Shown: in pieces, positions 1 to 8,270 of the stretch
Layout of the letters: every line of letters begins with the position of its first letter
Position numbering within the stretch: position 1 is the stretch's first letter
Assembly: GCA_964508055.1 (NCBI GenBank)
Contig: CAZDRI010000006.1
Location: 7,623-71,622 of the forward strand
Direction: 5' to 3'
Source: CAZDRI01 sp964508055
GTDB taxonomy: Bacteria > Pseudomonadota > Gammaproteobacteria > PS1 > Pseudothioglobaceae
DNA length: 64,000 nucleotides
Translations under genes and position numbers: made by a program
The notes under the pieces: generated by a model
Told to the model about the DNA's origin: nothing
Seen by the model: the letters and a program-made list of their open reading frames with translations, nothing else
The model's database searches: none

Positions 1-100
1 TTTTTTAAATTATCCTAATTAGAATTTAAGACAGTATCTAAACTTGGTTCAGGGCAGCATGACAGCAAGGGAGATACTGAAATGCTTTGTCATTCTTATT

Positions 101-1834
101 TTATAAAATTGCATTTTCTTGCTTGTGCACATTATGCACAGTATTAAAATACGCTTTCATTAATTCTGCTTCACTTAGCATATTAGTTAGCTTATTATCA
201 GCATCAACTACTGCTATAGCTTCTCCTATAAAATCACGAGATTCAAGCATTGCATCCCAAAGAGTAGTGCTTTCTTTAAATATTATTTTTGGTATTTTTG
301 TTATTGCAGTTAGTTGTTTTTCTTTATTTTCATATAATTTATGTAAATGTATTATGCCTTTAAAAAAACCATTATCATCAATTACAGCAATTTCAGTTTT
401 ATCATTTTGGGTTAATTTTATTATTACAGCATCAATTGAATCTTTTATATTAGCAACAACATATTGTCTTTTATCAAATTCAGCCAATAAGATTTTTTTT
501 AATAAGGCTTCTTCTCTACCTTGTGATAGGTCAATATTTTTATTTTTAAGTTGCACATCAAATAGGGAGCGCCCAAATATTCTATAAGATAAAAGATTAG
601 CAAAAACTGCTGAAACCATTGCGGCTATAGCTAATTCATAATTTCTAGTAAGTTCAAATACAATTAAAATCATAGTTAAAGGTGCGCCAATAACCGGACT
701 TGATACTGCTACCATTGCACATATTGCATAAACCACAATTCCAGAATTATCTAAGCCAAAGCTATTATTAATAATTGTCCAAAAGAATGCTCCAAATAAA
801 GTGCCAATTAATAGCGCTGGACTAAACACTCCACCTGCAAAACCAAATCCTATACATAAAGCAGTTAAAAGTGTTTTTGCAATAATGATTATTGTTAACT
901 CTTTAATTGTAAAAGCATTTTCAACAGTTGCAAGTTTTAAAGTCTCTTTGCCTATACCTAAAACCTCAGGTAGCCAAATAGCAATTATTCCTAATACCAT
1001 TCCTGCCAGTGCTGGTTTTAAATATTGAGGTAAAGATAAACTATTAGCAATACTTGTTAAATTTAGAATTAAACGCATATAGATAATTGCAATGAGTGAA
1101 CCAAACATCCCAATAATTGCAAATAATAAGAATTCATAACTAAAACTCACATTTTCAAAATTAATTAAAAACAAGGTTGGACGGTCTAAAAATATATTAG
1201 TTACTATAAACCCAGTAACAGATGCTACAGTAGTAGGAGCAAAAGCCTGCATTGAATAATGTCTTAAAATAACTTCATGAGCAAATATAAGTCCACCTAT
1301 AGGGGCATTAAGAGCTGTAGCTATACAAGCAGCCACCCCGCAAGCAATAGCTATAGTTTGGATATTTTGTATTTTGAATTTTAATTTACTAACAACACTT
1401 CCTAATAAAGAACCAAGATAAACCATAGGTCCATATTGACCAACTGATGCTCCAACACCTAAAGATAACATTGCAGCAATTGTTGAAGTAAACCCACTTT
1501 TTACTGCAGGCTCTTTACCTCCAAATTGGGCTATTTTTATAGTATCCATAGGGGTGAGAGGTCGCTTTTCTTTTGTTAGATAATAAATTATCATTCCAAC
1601 AATAACTCCACCTATAGTTGGCACTATAATTGTCATAGCATTTAGTAAAAATTGATTATCCTCGTTTTGGCTACGAGATTTTTGTGATATTAATAACACA
1701 TCGTTTAGCCATAAGTAGCCTTCTATAAATCCAATAACACTAAAAGAAGCTATAAGACCTATTGCTACAGCCATAGCACTAAGTATGCTTATACGATAAA
1801 AAAAATCTGTAATTTTTACTTTTGTATTAATCAA
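101..1834 (-). CDS. CLC-family chloride channel/transporter with CBS domains
   Basis: A 577-residue multi-pass inner-membrane protein of the CLC family that moves chloride or a related anion. The membrane domain covers about residues 15-425 and has the family's GGVFSP anion-pathway motif near residue 335. A soluble C-terminal part (about 455-577) resembles paired CBS regulatory domains. At the filter motif, where antiporters usually read GREGP, this protein has GQYGP (132-136), so Tyr134 replaces the gating glutamate. After NAPIGG (177-181) the segment reads FAHEV, which puts Val188 where the internal proton glutamate of E. coli ClcA lies. The family assignment is secure. Whether it is a channel or an exchanger cannot be read directly. 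It is transcribed alone; the start MINTKVK gives a normal family length. Confidence 0.9.
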   Translation of the reverse strand: MINTKVKITDFFYRISILSAMAVAIGLIASFSVIGFIEGYLWLNDVLLISQKSRSQNEDNQFLLNAMTIIVPTIGGVIVGMIIYYLTKEKRPLTPMDTIKIAQFGGKEPAVKSGFTSTIAAMLSLGVGASVGQYGPMVYLGSLLGSVVSKLKFKIQNIQTIAIACGVAACIATALNAPIGGLIFAHEVILRHYSMQAFAPTTVASVTGFIVTNIFLDRPTLFLINFENVSFSYEFLLFAIIGMFGSLIAIIYMRLILNLTSIANSLSLPQYLKPALAGMVLGIIAIWLPEVLGIGKETLKLATVENAFTIKELTIIIIAKTLLTALCIGFGFAGGVFSPALLIGTLFGAFFWTIINNSFGLDNSGIVVYAICAMVAVSSPVIGAPLTMILIVFELTRNYELAIAAMVSAVFANLLSYRIFGRSLFDVQLKNKNIDLSQGREEALLKKILLAEFDKRQYVVANIKDSIDAVIIKLTQNDKTEIAVIDDNGFFKGIIHLHKLYENKEKQLTAITKIPKIIFKESTTLWDAMLESRDFIGEAIAVVDADNKLTNMLSEAELMKAYFNTVHNVHKQENAIL

Positions 1835-1901
1835 TTAATATTTTAGAGATAGATAATTAAAATCTATCATAGTTTATCATTAGATTTAAAGTTATATGTA
1901 T

Positions 1902-1928
1902 AAAAAAAGCCCCCACTGGGAGGGCTTT
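1902..1928 (-). terminator. Rho-independent terminator after the S24-like gene
   Basis: On the minus strand a GC-rich stem (AAAGCCC pairing with GGGCTTT, with further pairing inside) is followed by a run of seven T. It lies about 80 bases past the stop of the S24 peptidase-like gene and before clc, so it ends the nadA-side transcript. The stem positions are 1906-1912 and 1922-1928. Confidence 0.8.
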
Positions 1929-2005
1929 AGGTGTCGTATAAAAACGTTGCCTACGAAAAACAAATTTCTTGGTATGAAAAGCATAACCTAAATGCAAATC
2001 ATAAC

Positions 2006-2365
2006 TTAAGCTAAAAACTCTAAGTTATTATCATAATAATGTTTTGCTTTTTGCTTTCTTTGTTTTTTTTGCACGATTATGCCTTTTATTACAAATTCTT
2101 TTTTTATTTCTATAGTAGGATAAATAGGGTTTAATGGTTTTATATATTTTTTATTATCTTGCTCTAGGTATTGGCGAAAATAAAGTTCATCTTCATATTC
2201 AATCACTACAAAAGCTTTATTATGTAATTTAAAGCTGGGGTCAATTATAATAATACAACCATCTTCAAACTCAGGTTCCATAGAATTACCTAAGTTTTGT
2301 AATGCAAAAGGCTCTGAAGAATTAGCACATTGAGTTTCAAATAATTCTTTTGGGTTATCATTCAT
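2006..2365 (-). CDS. S24 (LexA-like) peptidase-domain protein without a DNA-binding domain
   Basis: A 119-residue protein made almost entirely of the C-terminal self-cleavage fold of LexA/phage repressors. The nucleophile motif is visible as GNSMEPEFEDG, with Ser28 as the expected catalytic serine. The segment that should hold the catalytic lysine reads YFRQY, with Arg64 in that position. There is no N-terminal helix-turn-helix, so it is not a LexA repressor. Similar stand-alone proteins occur in proteobacteria, but I know of no established function. It lies 17 bases after nadA on the same strand and may be co-transcribed with it. A terminator follows. Confidence 0.75.
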   Translation of the reverse strand: MNDNPKELFETQCANSSEPFALQNLGNSMEPEFEDGCIIIIDPSFKLHNKAFVVIEYEDELYFRQYLEQDNKKYIKPLNPIYPTIEIKKEFVIKGIIVQKKQRKQKAKHYYDNNLEFLA

Positions 2366-2382
2366 ATTTAAAAAAGTTCTAT

Positions 2383-3330
2383 TTAGATACTAAAATTTAA
2401 TAAGCGCTCAATTGATTTTTGGGCTTTGTTAATAATGTCAGTAGCAATTAAAACTTCGTTATTAGCGGTTTTTAATACATTTAGTAGTTTTTCTAAATTA
2501 TTCATTGCCATCCATTCGCAATGAGCACAACTCTCACAATCAGCAGATATACCCATAGTTGGTGCCTCAATTAAAGTTTTACTGGGAGCTATTTGTTTCA
2601 TTTTATGAAAAATACCATTATCAGTTGCAACTATAAATTTTTTTTCTTTGCGGGTTTTCACTGCATCTATTAACTGAGTAGTAGAACCTACAACATCAGC
2701 TAAGGCTATCACTTCTCTTGGTGATTCAGGATGAACTAATATACAAGCATCAGGATTAAGCTTCTGTAAGTTTTGTAAAGCATCAGCTTTAAATGACTCA
2801 TGTATTATACAAGAGCCATCCCATAGTAACATATCAGCACCAGTTTGCTTTTGAATATAATCACCAAGATGTTTATCTGGAGCCCAAAGGATTTTTTTAC
2901 CTTTTGCTTTTAAATAATTTACAACTTTTAGACCGCTACCAGAAGTTACCATCCAATCAGCACAAGCTTTTACTTCTGCTGAAGTATTGGCATAAACTAC
3001 TACCTCTCTATCAGGGTTCTTAGCACAAAATTCACTAAACTTATCAATAGGACAAGATGTGTCTAATGAGCAAGTAGCATTTTTATCTATAATTAATACC
3101 TTTTTATCAGGAGAAAGAATTTTAGCTGTTTCACCCATAAATTTAACACCTGCTACAACTATTACATCAGCTTTGCTATTCTTACCAAACCTAGCCATCT
3201 CCAAAGAATCAGATACTATACCTCCAGTTTTATCTGCTAAATCTTGTAAAGTGCCATCAACATAATAATGCGCTATTAAAATAGCGTTTTGTTTTTTTAA
3301 TTCTTTTATTATTTTTTCTTCAATATTCAT
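2383..3330 (-). CDS. nadA: Quinolinate synthase A
   Basis: A 315-residue cytosolic [4Fe-4S] enzyme that condenses iminoaspartate with dihydroxyacetone phosphate to quinolinate, a de novo NAD precursor. Family segments seen include AHYYVDGTLQDLAD (20-33), VVYANTSAEVK, WAPDKHLGDY, HPESPREV and EAPTMG. Cysteines sit at the expected cluster positions: Cys93 in the CSLDTSCP segment region, Cys174 in GSCIIH, and the C-x2-C-x2-C group at 265-271. Length fits the shorter bacterial NadA forms. Neither nadB nor nadC is in the window. The assignment is strong by conserved blocks along the whole length. Confidence 0.95.
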   Translation of the reverse strand: MNIEEKIIKELKKQNAILIAHYYVDGTLQDLADKTGGIVSDSLEMARFGKNSKADVIVVAGVKFMGETAKILSPDKKVLIIDKNATCSLDTSCPIDKFSEFCAKNPDREVVVYANTSAEVKACADWMVTSGSGLKVVNYLKAKGKKILWAPDKHLGDYIQKQTGADMLLWDGSCIIHESFKADALQNLQKLNPDACILVHPESPREVIALADVVGSTTQLIDAVKTRKEKKFIVATDNGIFHKMKQIAPSKTLIEAPTMGISADCESCAHCEWMAMNNLEKLLNVLKTANNEVLIATDIINKAQKSIERLLNFSI

Positions 3331-3352
3331 AAGTATTTATTCTAGCAAAAAA

Positions 3353-4516
3353 TTATTTTTTAGTTAATATTAAAGCAATTAAAGCTATTATAAGCATTGG
3401 GATAGCTGTAATATTAATAATTTGCCAGCTAAATTTAAAATGGATAATGCCTGCAAGTAAGGAAAATAGCCCTGCACTTGAAAATACTACAAAGTCATTA
3501 AATGCTTGGACTTTGGCTCGTTCTAAATTATGATAAGTAGAGCTAAGTAAAGTGCTGCCACCAACAAACATAAAATTCCAACTTATACCTAATAAAAACA
3601 TAGACCACCAAAAATTTAAAAAACTAATGCCTTTTAAATTAATAATAATTGAAATAAATCCAAGCATTACCCCAATAAAAATAACTTTTCTAACTCCAAG
3701 GTAGTTAATAATACTGCCAGTAAATAAAGATGGGGCATACATAGCCATTACATGCCATTGGATGACAAATGAAGTGGAACTAAATGAGTGTTTATAATGG
3801 TCCATAGCTAAAGGTGATGCTGTCATAATAAATGCCATAACAGCATAGCCAATAGCTGCACTTAATATAGCTAAAATAAAATTTGGTTGAACTATTATTT
3901 TTTTAAGGTTTCTTTCAATATTGTGATTAACATCAACTTCATCTCCTATCATATGTTCTGGTATTTTTAAAAAGCTTAAAAATATAAAAGAAAGCATATG
4001 TAAGATAATAATTGAGCCATAACTATAAGCAAAAGGAGCAGTGGAAATATCTTTAGTATAAGATGCAATATTAGGACCTATTATTGCTGCAAATACTCCT
4101 CCTAAAATCACAAATGCAATTGCCTTACTTTTATGGTTAATATCAACTATATCAGCAGCTAACATACGATAATAATTACCAAAACCATTAAACATACCAA
4201 CAAGCATAATGCCAAGTATAAATATCCAAAAATTAGTTTGATAAATACCTAAAAAAGAGAAAAAACCACCGCTAATACCAAGAGAAGTTGCAGTCATAAA
4301 GCCTTTTTTTCTACCAAATTTTTGTAATAAAAAAGCTGCTGGTATGCTCATAAACATCCCAGCTAAAAGTAAAACAGCTAATGGTAAGGCTGCTAAGGCT
4401 TTATTAGTAGCTATTTGTAAGCCAACTAATGGTGATGAAGCTACAATCAAAGTGTTACAACTAGTCATCAATGATTGACAAATTGATAATAAACTTACTT
4501 GTTTTAAATTTTTCAT
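3353..4516 (-). CDS. Major facilitator superfamily transporter
   Basis: A 387-residue protein with about twelve hydrophobic spans and a charged loop between spans 2 and 3 (LLQKFGRKKGF, about residue 64), typical of the major facilitator superfamily. A cytoplasmic loop near residues 187-206 separates two six-helix halves. The related motif GVRKVIF recurs in the second half. The substrate cannot be predicted. It is the first gene of the minus-strand group that continues, after a 22-base gap, with nadA, so the two may be co-transcribed. A role in moving a pyridine or NAD-related compound would be speculation. Confidence 0.8.
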   Translation of the reverse strand: MKNLKQVSLLSICQSLMTSCNTLIVASSPLVGLQIATNKALAALPLAVLLLAGMFMSIPAAFLLQKFGRKKGFMTATSLGISGGFFSFLGIYQTNFWIFILGIMLVGMFNGFGNYYRMLAADIVDINHKSKAIAFVILGGVFAAIIGPNIASYTKDISTAPFAYSYGSIIILHMLSFIFLSFLKIPEHMIGDEVDVNHNIERNLKKIIVQPNFILAILSAAIGYAVMAFIMTASPLAMDHYKHSFSSTSFVIQWHVMAMYAPSLFTGSIINYLGVRKVIFIGVMLGFISIIINLKGISFLNFWWSMFLLGISWNFMFVGGSTLLSSTYHNLERAKVQAFNDFVVFSSAGLFSLLAGIIHFKFSWQIINITAIPMLIIALIALILTKK

Positions 4517-4695
4517 AACAGTGATTTTAAAGAATTTTAAGACAGCTAAAAAATTATATTTAGAGTGGGTTTTAAGGAAAGAGATTTTTATCCTATTCCC
4601 TATCCAATGCAGTGATAGTCTTCAATTGGATTTTAAATATGCTTTGTAAATTCAATTTTGCTATAATGAATATTTTGGATATTGAGGATTTATTA

Positions 4696-4947
4696 ATGAC
4701 TACAGAGACTATAGAGTTTTTTACAAGTTTTTTTGGCTGGGCAAGTGTTATTAATATTGCTATTTTATTATGGTGGGCTTTATTTATGTTTTTTGCAAAA
4801 GATTTTGTTTATAAAACCCATACTAAGTGGTTTAAGATTTCTAAAAAAACTTTTAATGCTATTCATTATTCAGGCATAGCTTTTTATAAACTAACAATTT
4901 TTGTATTTAATTTAGTGCCTTATATTGTGCTTAAAATAATGTATTAA
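4696..4947 (+). CDS. DUF6868-like small membrane protein
   Basis: An 83-residue protein with two to three hydrophobic helices. It matches my memory of the DUF6868 family in its spaced pattern: FFGWASVINIA at the start, a W-rich first helix, then HTKWFKIS, a mid-protein FNAIHYSGIAF and a C-terminal VFNLVPYIVLK. I chose the ATG at 4696 because GAGGA lies about eight bases upstream; a start at 4612 would add 28 residues unlike the family. Function is unknown. It is a single-gene unit, followed after about 20 bases by a promoter and a candidate small RNA. Confidence 0.75.
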   Translation: MTTETIEFFTSFFGWASVINIAILLWWALFMFFAKDFVYKTHTKWFKISKKTFNAIHYSGIAFYKLTIFVFNLVPYIVLKIMY

Positions 4948-4972
4948 ATATATACTTATTATGTTGTATAAT
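4944..4972 (+). promoter_or_regulatory. Putative promoter of the small RNA at 4979
   Basis: A perfect TATAAT lies at 4967-4972, six to seven bases before the predicted first base of the structured segment. The region about 17 bases upstream (TTAAATA around 4944-4950) is only a weak -35 match. Support is the consensus -10 and its position directly before a hairpin and T-run. Confidence 0.45.
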
Positions 4973-4978
4973 TTGCCT

Positions 4979-5045
4979 ATACACAATCCAGAGCAGTAAG
5001 CAAAACCAAATTAATATGAGTTTTGCCAAACCTCTGGATTTTTTT
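4979..5045 (+). ncRNA. Candidate small structured RNA with intrinsic terminator
   Basis: About 67 bases that fold into a nested hairpin. An outer 9-bp stem AATCCAGAG (4985-4993) pairs with CTCTGGATT (5032-5040) except for one unpaired or wobble end. An inner 7-bp stem GCAAAAC (5000-5006) pairs with GTTTTGC (5020-5026). T-residues follow at 5041-5045, so the outer stem can act as terminator. A TATAAT sits just upstream. No gene follows on this strand, so a riboswitch is unlikely. It does not carry the SRP RNA signature, nor is it tRNA-like. An alternative is that it is simply the terminator of the DUF6868-like gene with an unusually long loop. Confidence 0.5.
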
Positions 5046-5170
5046 ATGATATAGCAAAAAATGAGAAATATAGCAATTTTAGTTGATATTAAAATTAAAA
5101 TTCTATTGTGCTTATACTTTTTTGAAATGTGTTTTAAGGAATAATGCTCATTAGCGTTTAAATATTAAAA

Positions 5171-5758
5171 TCAAAAATCTATAGCTTTTTGAGCTTTTAT
5201 ATTATTATTAAAAGCATGCTTTATATTCCTAACCTCACTTACTGTATCAGCTATTGCTATTAACTTAGCGTTAGCTGCTCTACCTGTTAATATTAAATGT
5301 TGATTTTTAGGCCTATTTAAAATAGTATTGATAACTTCATCTTCATCTAAGTATTTATAATTAAGCATATATGTTATCTCATCTAAAACTATTAATTTAA
5401 TCGTATCATCTTGTAATAGCTTTTTTGCTTTTTCCCAAATTTTTTGAGCAGTTATAATATCCTTTTCTTTATTTTGGGTATCCCAAGTAAAGCCAGTTTT
5501 CATAACTATTTTAGTAACTAAAGGCTCATTTTCTAAAAATAAATCTTCTCCAGTTTTTTTCCTGCCTTTGATAAATTGCACAATGCCAATTTTCATTTTA
5601 TAACCTAAAGCCCGCATAATCATACCTAAAGCTGAGCTTGTTTTGCCTTTACCATTACCAGTTAGTAATACTATTAAATTTTTATTAATATTTGCTTTAC
5701 TAATACTCTTATCAATATAGCTTTTCTTTTTTTGCATTCTTTTTTTATAATCACTCAT
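5171..5758 (-). CDS. cobO: Cob(I)alamin adenosyltransferase, CobO/BtuR type
   Basis: A 195-residue cytosolic enzyme that transfers the adenosyl group of ATP to reduced corrinoids, giving coenzyme B12. The P-loop GNGKGKTSSALG (about 34-45) is the hallmark, followed by GIVQFIKGRKKTGE, a Walker-B-like LIVLDEI, and the conserved LTGRAA segment. I chose the start MSDYKKRM at 5758, which matches the family N-terminus. A longer frame from 5821 would run 71 bases into the upstream ATPase gene. With this start it overlaps the ATPase stop by 8 bases, indicating translational coupling. It is the last gene of the cobalamin uptake operon. Confidence 0.93.
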   Translation of the reverse strand: MSDYKKRMQKKKSYIDKSISKANINKNLIVLLTGNGKGKTSSALGMIMRALGYKMKIGIVQFIKGRKKTGEDLFLENEPLVTKIVMKTGFTWDTQNKEKDIITAQKIWEKAKKLLQDDTIKLIVLDEITYMLNYKYLDEDEVINTILNRPKNQHLILTGRAANAKLIAIADTVSEVRNIKHAFNNNIKAQKAIDF

Positions 5759-6494
5759 AATGAAAATAGCCATTTTTATTAATAATTGGATAATTAAATG
5801 CCTTAGACAGATTTTTAGCATTAAACACAGTTTCTTTATTGCCTAAAATGTATTGTGAATTATTTAACATAATTAATATATGAGTGCAAAATCTATATGC
5901 TAAATTTATATCGTGAATTGCCATAATAGTATTATCATTTTTATGGAGTAATGTTAATAATTCAATTTGATGTTTAATATCTAAATGGGTATTAGGCTCA
6001 TCAAGTAAATAAATACTAGGACTTTGCGTTAGTATAGTTGCTATTTTAAGTTTTTGATACTCACCACCAGATAATTCATGTGAGTTTTTATTCTTATAGT
6101 TTAATAATCCTACTTGGTTTAATGCATTATTAGTAATATTTATGTCATATTCATTTTCCCATAGCTGATATGTATCTAAATATGGGTATCTGCCACTTAT
6201 AGCGAAATCAAAGACTGATAAGCTAAATTCACTATAATTATGTTGGCTTAAAACTCCAATAAACTTAGCTGTTTCTTTTAAACTATAATTATTTTTCCTC
6301 TTATCTTTATAAAAAACATCACCGCTATAGTTATTATATAAATTAGCTAAAGTATTTAAAAGTGTAGTTTTACCAACGCCATTCTCACCTAAAATAGCCC
6401 ATTTTTCATTAGTGTTTATTTGCCAATTTAGATTCTTTATAATAGTTTTATTAGCTATTTTTATTGTTAAATTTTTAGTTTCTAATAATCTCAT
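5751..6494 (-). CDS. btuD: ABC transporter ATPase, vitamin B12/siderophore type
   Basis: A 247-residue ATP-binding subunit of a binding-protein-dependent importer. Visible motifs are Walker A GENGVGKTT (36-44), the Q-loop near GVLSQ (about 82), signature ELSGGEYQK (about 140), Walker B IYLLDEP (about 160) and the switch histidine in MAIHDIN (about 194). It overlaps the permease gene by 4 bases and the adenosyltransferase by 8. Sequence alone does not separate BtuD from FecE/FhuC ATPases. The riboswitch in front of the operon and the adenosyltransferase behind it make cobalamin the likely substrate. Confidence 0.88.
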   Translation of the reverse strand: MRLLETKNLTIKIANKTIIKNLNWQINTNEKWAILGENGVGKTTLLNTLANLYNNYSGDVFYKDKRKNNYSLKETAKFIGVLSQHNYSEFSLSVFDFAISGRYPYLDTYQLWENEYDINITNNALNQVGLLNYKNKNSHELSGGEYQKLKIATILTQSPSIYLLDEPNTHLDIKHQIELLTLLHKNDNTIMAIHDINLAYRFCTHILIMLNNSQYILGNKETVFNAKNLSKAFNYPIINKNGYFHYE

Positions 6495-7450
6495 TTTCTT
6501 AATAAGTAAATAAATATAGGCACACCTATCAAGGTGGTAATAACACCTACTGGGAGTTGAGAAGGGCTAAATAAACTCCTCGCAATACTGTCTGCTATTA
6601 GTAAAAATGAGCCTCCAACAAAAGCACTAGCTGGTAATAATAATCTATGGTCAACTATTTTCATAAATCTTAAACTGTGGGGAATAATAAGACCTACAAA
6701 CCCAATTACTCCAGCAGAAGTAATTGAAATAGCAGTAGTAAGTGAAGCTAAAACAAACAATATTATCCTTAGTTTAGCAACATTTATCCCTAGACTCTTA
6801 GCTTTATTTTCACCAAGCATTAAGATATTTATTTGTCTTGAATAAATAATAGCAATTATAAGAGTGATAGCTAAAATATAAATTGGTATTAAATTTAATT
6901 CAACAGCACTTAAATCACCCATCAACCAAAAAACCATAGATTTAAGCTCATTACTATTACTAAAAACTAATAACAACTTAATGATAGCTGTATATGCCGC
7001 TGCTAATACCACACCTGTTAGCAGTAATTTTGTTGGATTATGAGCTTTGTTTTTTATAGAAAAATTAAAAACTAACATAATTGATAGTATTGAGCCTATA
7101 AAAGCATATGAATTTAACCAAAATGTAGAAAGCCCTAAACTAATAGCACTTAAAGCACCAATAGAAGCACCTCCAGAAATGCCAAGAATATATGGTTCTG
7201 CTAAAGGGTTCCTTAATAAAACTTGCATCATAACCCCAGCAATAGCTAATAATGCTCCAACACCAAAAGCATTAACACTACGATTTAAACGCAAGTTAAA
7301 AATATTATTAGTTAAGCTATCAAGCGAATAAAATAAATCAAAATAATTTAGGTTAACACTGCCAAAATTAAGACTTATAAAAAAAATAATAACAGCTACT
7401 AATACTAAAGCTAAAATTATTTTAATAAAATTATATTTGTTTACGAACAT
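6491..7450 (-). CDS. btuC: ABC transporter permease, BtuC/FecCD family
   Basis: A 319-residue inner-membrane protein with about nine to ten hydrophobic helices. FecCD-family blocks are plain: RLNRSVNAFGVGALLAIAG (about 54-72) near the first helices, NPLAEPYILGISGGASIGA in the middle, and the ATPase-contact region GVIGFVGLIIPHSLR (about 247-261) near the C-terminus. It pairs with the overlapping ATPase downstream and the binding protein upstream (20-base overlap). Substrate is inferred as cobalamin from the riboswitch and operon partners. Confidence 0.9.
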   Translation of the reverse strand: MFVNKYNFIKIILALVLVAVIIFFISLNFGSVNLNYFDLFYSLDSLTNNIFNLRLNRSVNAFGVGALLAIAGVMMQVLLRNPLAEPYILGISGGASIGALSAISLGLSTFWLNSYAFIGSILSIMLVFNFSIKNKAHNPTKLLLTGVVLAAAYTAIIKLLLVFSNSNELKSMVFWLMGDLSAVELNLIPIYILAITLIIAIIYSRQINILMLGENKAKSLGINVAKLRIILFVLASLTTAISITSAGVIGFVGLIIPHSLRFMKIVDHRLLLPASAFVGGSFLLIADSIARSLFSPSQLPVGVITTLIGVPIFIYLLRK

Positions 7451-8270
7451 AGTCTAATTTTTCACATAACTCTTTGACCCCATCTTGCAATCTAGGACCC
7501 ATCCTAGCCAAAAGTGAATCAGATACAGTGATTATTTTTTTATTAAAATCAGAAAATTTATGCCAAAAACTATGTTTTAGCTGTGATTCATTCATAATGA
7601 TAACATCTGGATTTTTAGCTAAAATTAACTCAACATCAATTTGATAAGTTACTTTGGCTAAAGCAGTAAAAATATTATTAGCGCCACAAATATTAATAGC
7701 TTGGTTTATTATTTGCTTACTACCAATAGTCATTAATGGCTTATGCCATATTTGATAAAAAACAGATACTTTTTGTTTGTGTTTATATTTATTTTTTAAA
7801 TTATTAATTTTAGTTAAAAAACCATTTGCCACTTTTTCAGCATTTTTTATATTATTAGTAAGTTTGCCCAATTCCTTTATTTCATAAGCAACATCATTAA
7901 AAGTCTTAGCATTACTTAGAAAAACCTTAAAACCTAACTTTTGTAATTGTGTTACTTGTTTTTTATTACTACTTTGCCAAGCAATTATTAAATCAGGTTT
8001 TAAAGATATTATTTTCTCCAAATCTAAATTATGAAAATCACCTATTTTAATAATATTCTTAGTAGCATCAGGATAATCACTGTAATTATCAATTGCTATT
8101 ATTTTATTCCCAGCACCAATTGCAAATAATATCTCAGTAATATGTGGGGTTAAACTAATAATATTTTTACCATAAGTAGCTAAACTTATAAAAAAAATCA
8201 AAGAAGTTAGAATAAATTGATTTAGTTTTTTTGTATTAAGTTTTAATTTTTGTTTATTATTAAAAATCAT
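7431..8270 (-). CDS. btuF: Periplasmic cobalamin-binding protein
   Basis: A 279-residue solute-binding protein with a helical-backbone fold typical of BtuF/FhuD. The N-terminus has a hydrophobic segment around residues 17-34, consistent with a Sec signal. Conserved blocks include ISLTPHITEILFAIGAG (about 38-54), IGDFHNLDLEKIISLKPDLII and a late NPDVIIMNES. It delivers ligand from the outer-membrane receptor encoded upstream to the permease encoded downstream. It overlaps the receptor gene by 11 bases. The first 15 residues before the hydrophobic stretch are lysine-rich, somewhat long for a signal peptide. Confidence 0.87.
   Translation of the reverse strand: MIFNNKQKLKLNTKKLNQFILTSLIFFISLATYGKNIISLTPHITEILFAIGAGNKIIAIDNYSDYPDATKNIIKIGDFHNLDLEKIISLKPDLIIAWQSSNKKQVTQLQKLGFKVFLSNAKTFNDVAYEIKELGKLTNNIKNAEKVANGFLTKINNLKNKYKHKQKVSVFYQIWHKPLMTIGSKQIINQAINICGANNIFTALAKVTYQIDVELILAKNPDVIIMNESQLKHSFWHKFSDFNKKIITVSDSLLARMGPRLQDGVKELCEKLDYVRKQI

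Noticed and set aside
1929..2005. Possible tmRNA or other RNA gene near 1.95 kb
   Set aside because: Some short words looked RNA-like, but there is no tRNA-like fold or tag reading frame; it is spacer after a terminator.
4979..5045. SRP (4.5S) RNA
   Set aside because: The length and hairpin suggested it, but the conserved GGAAGCAGCC-type domain IV sequence and tetraloop are absent.
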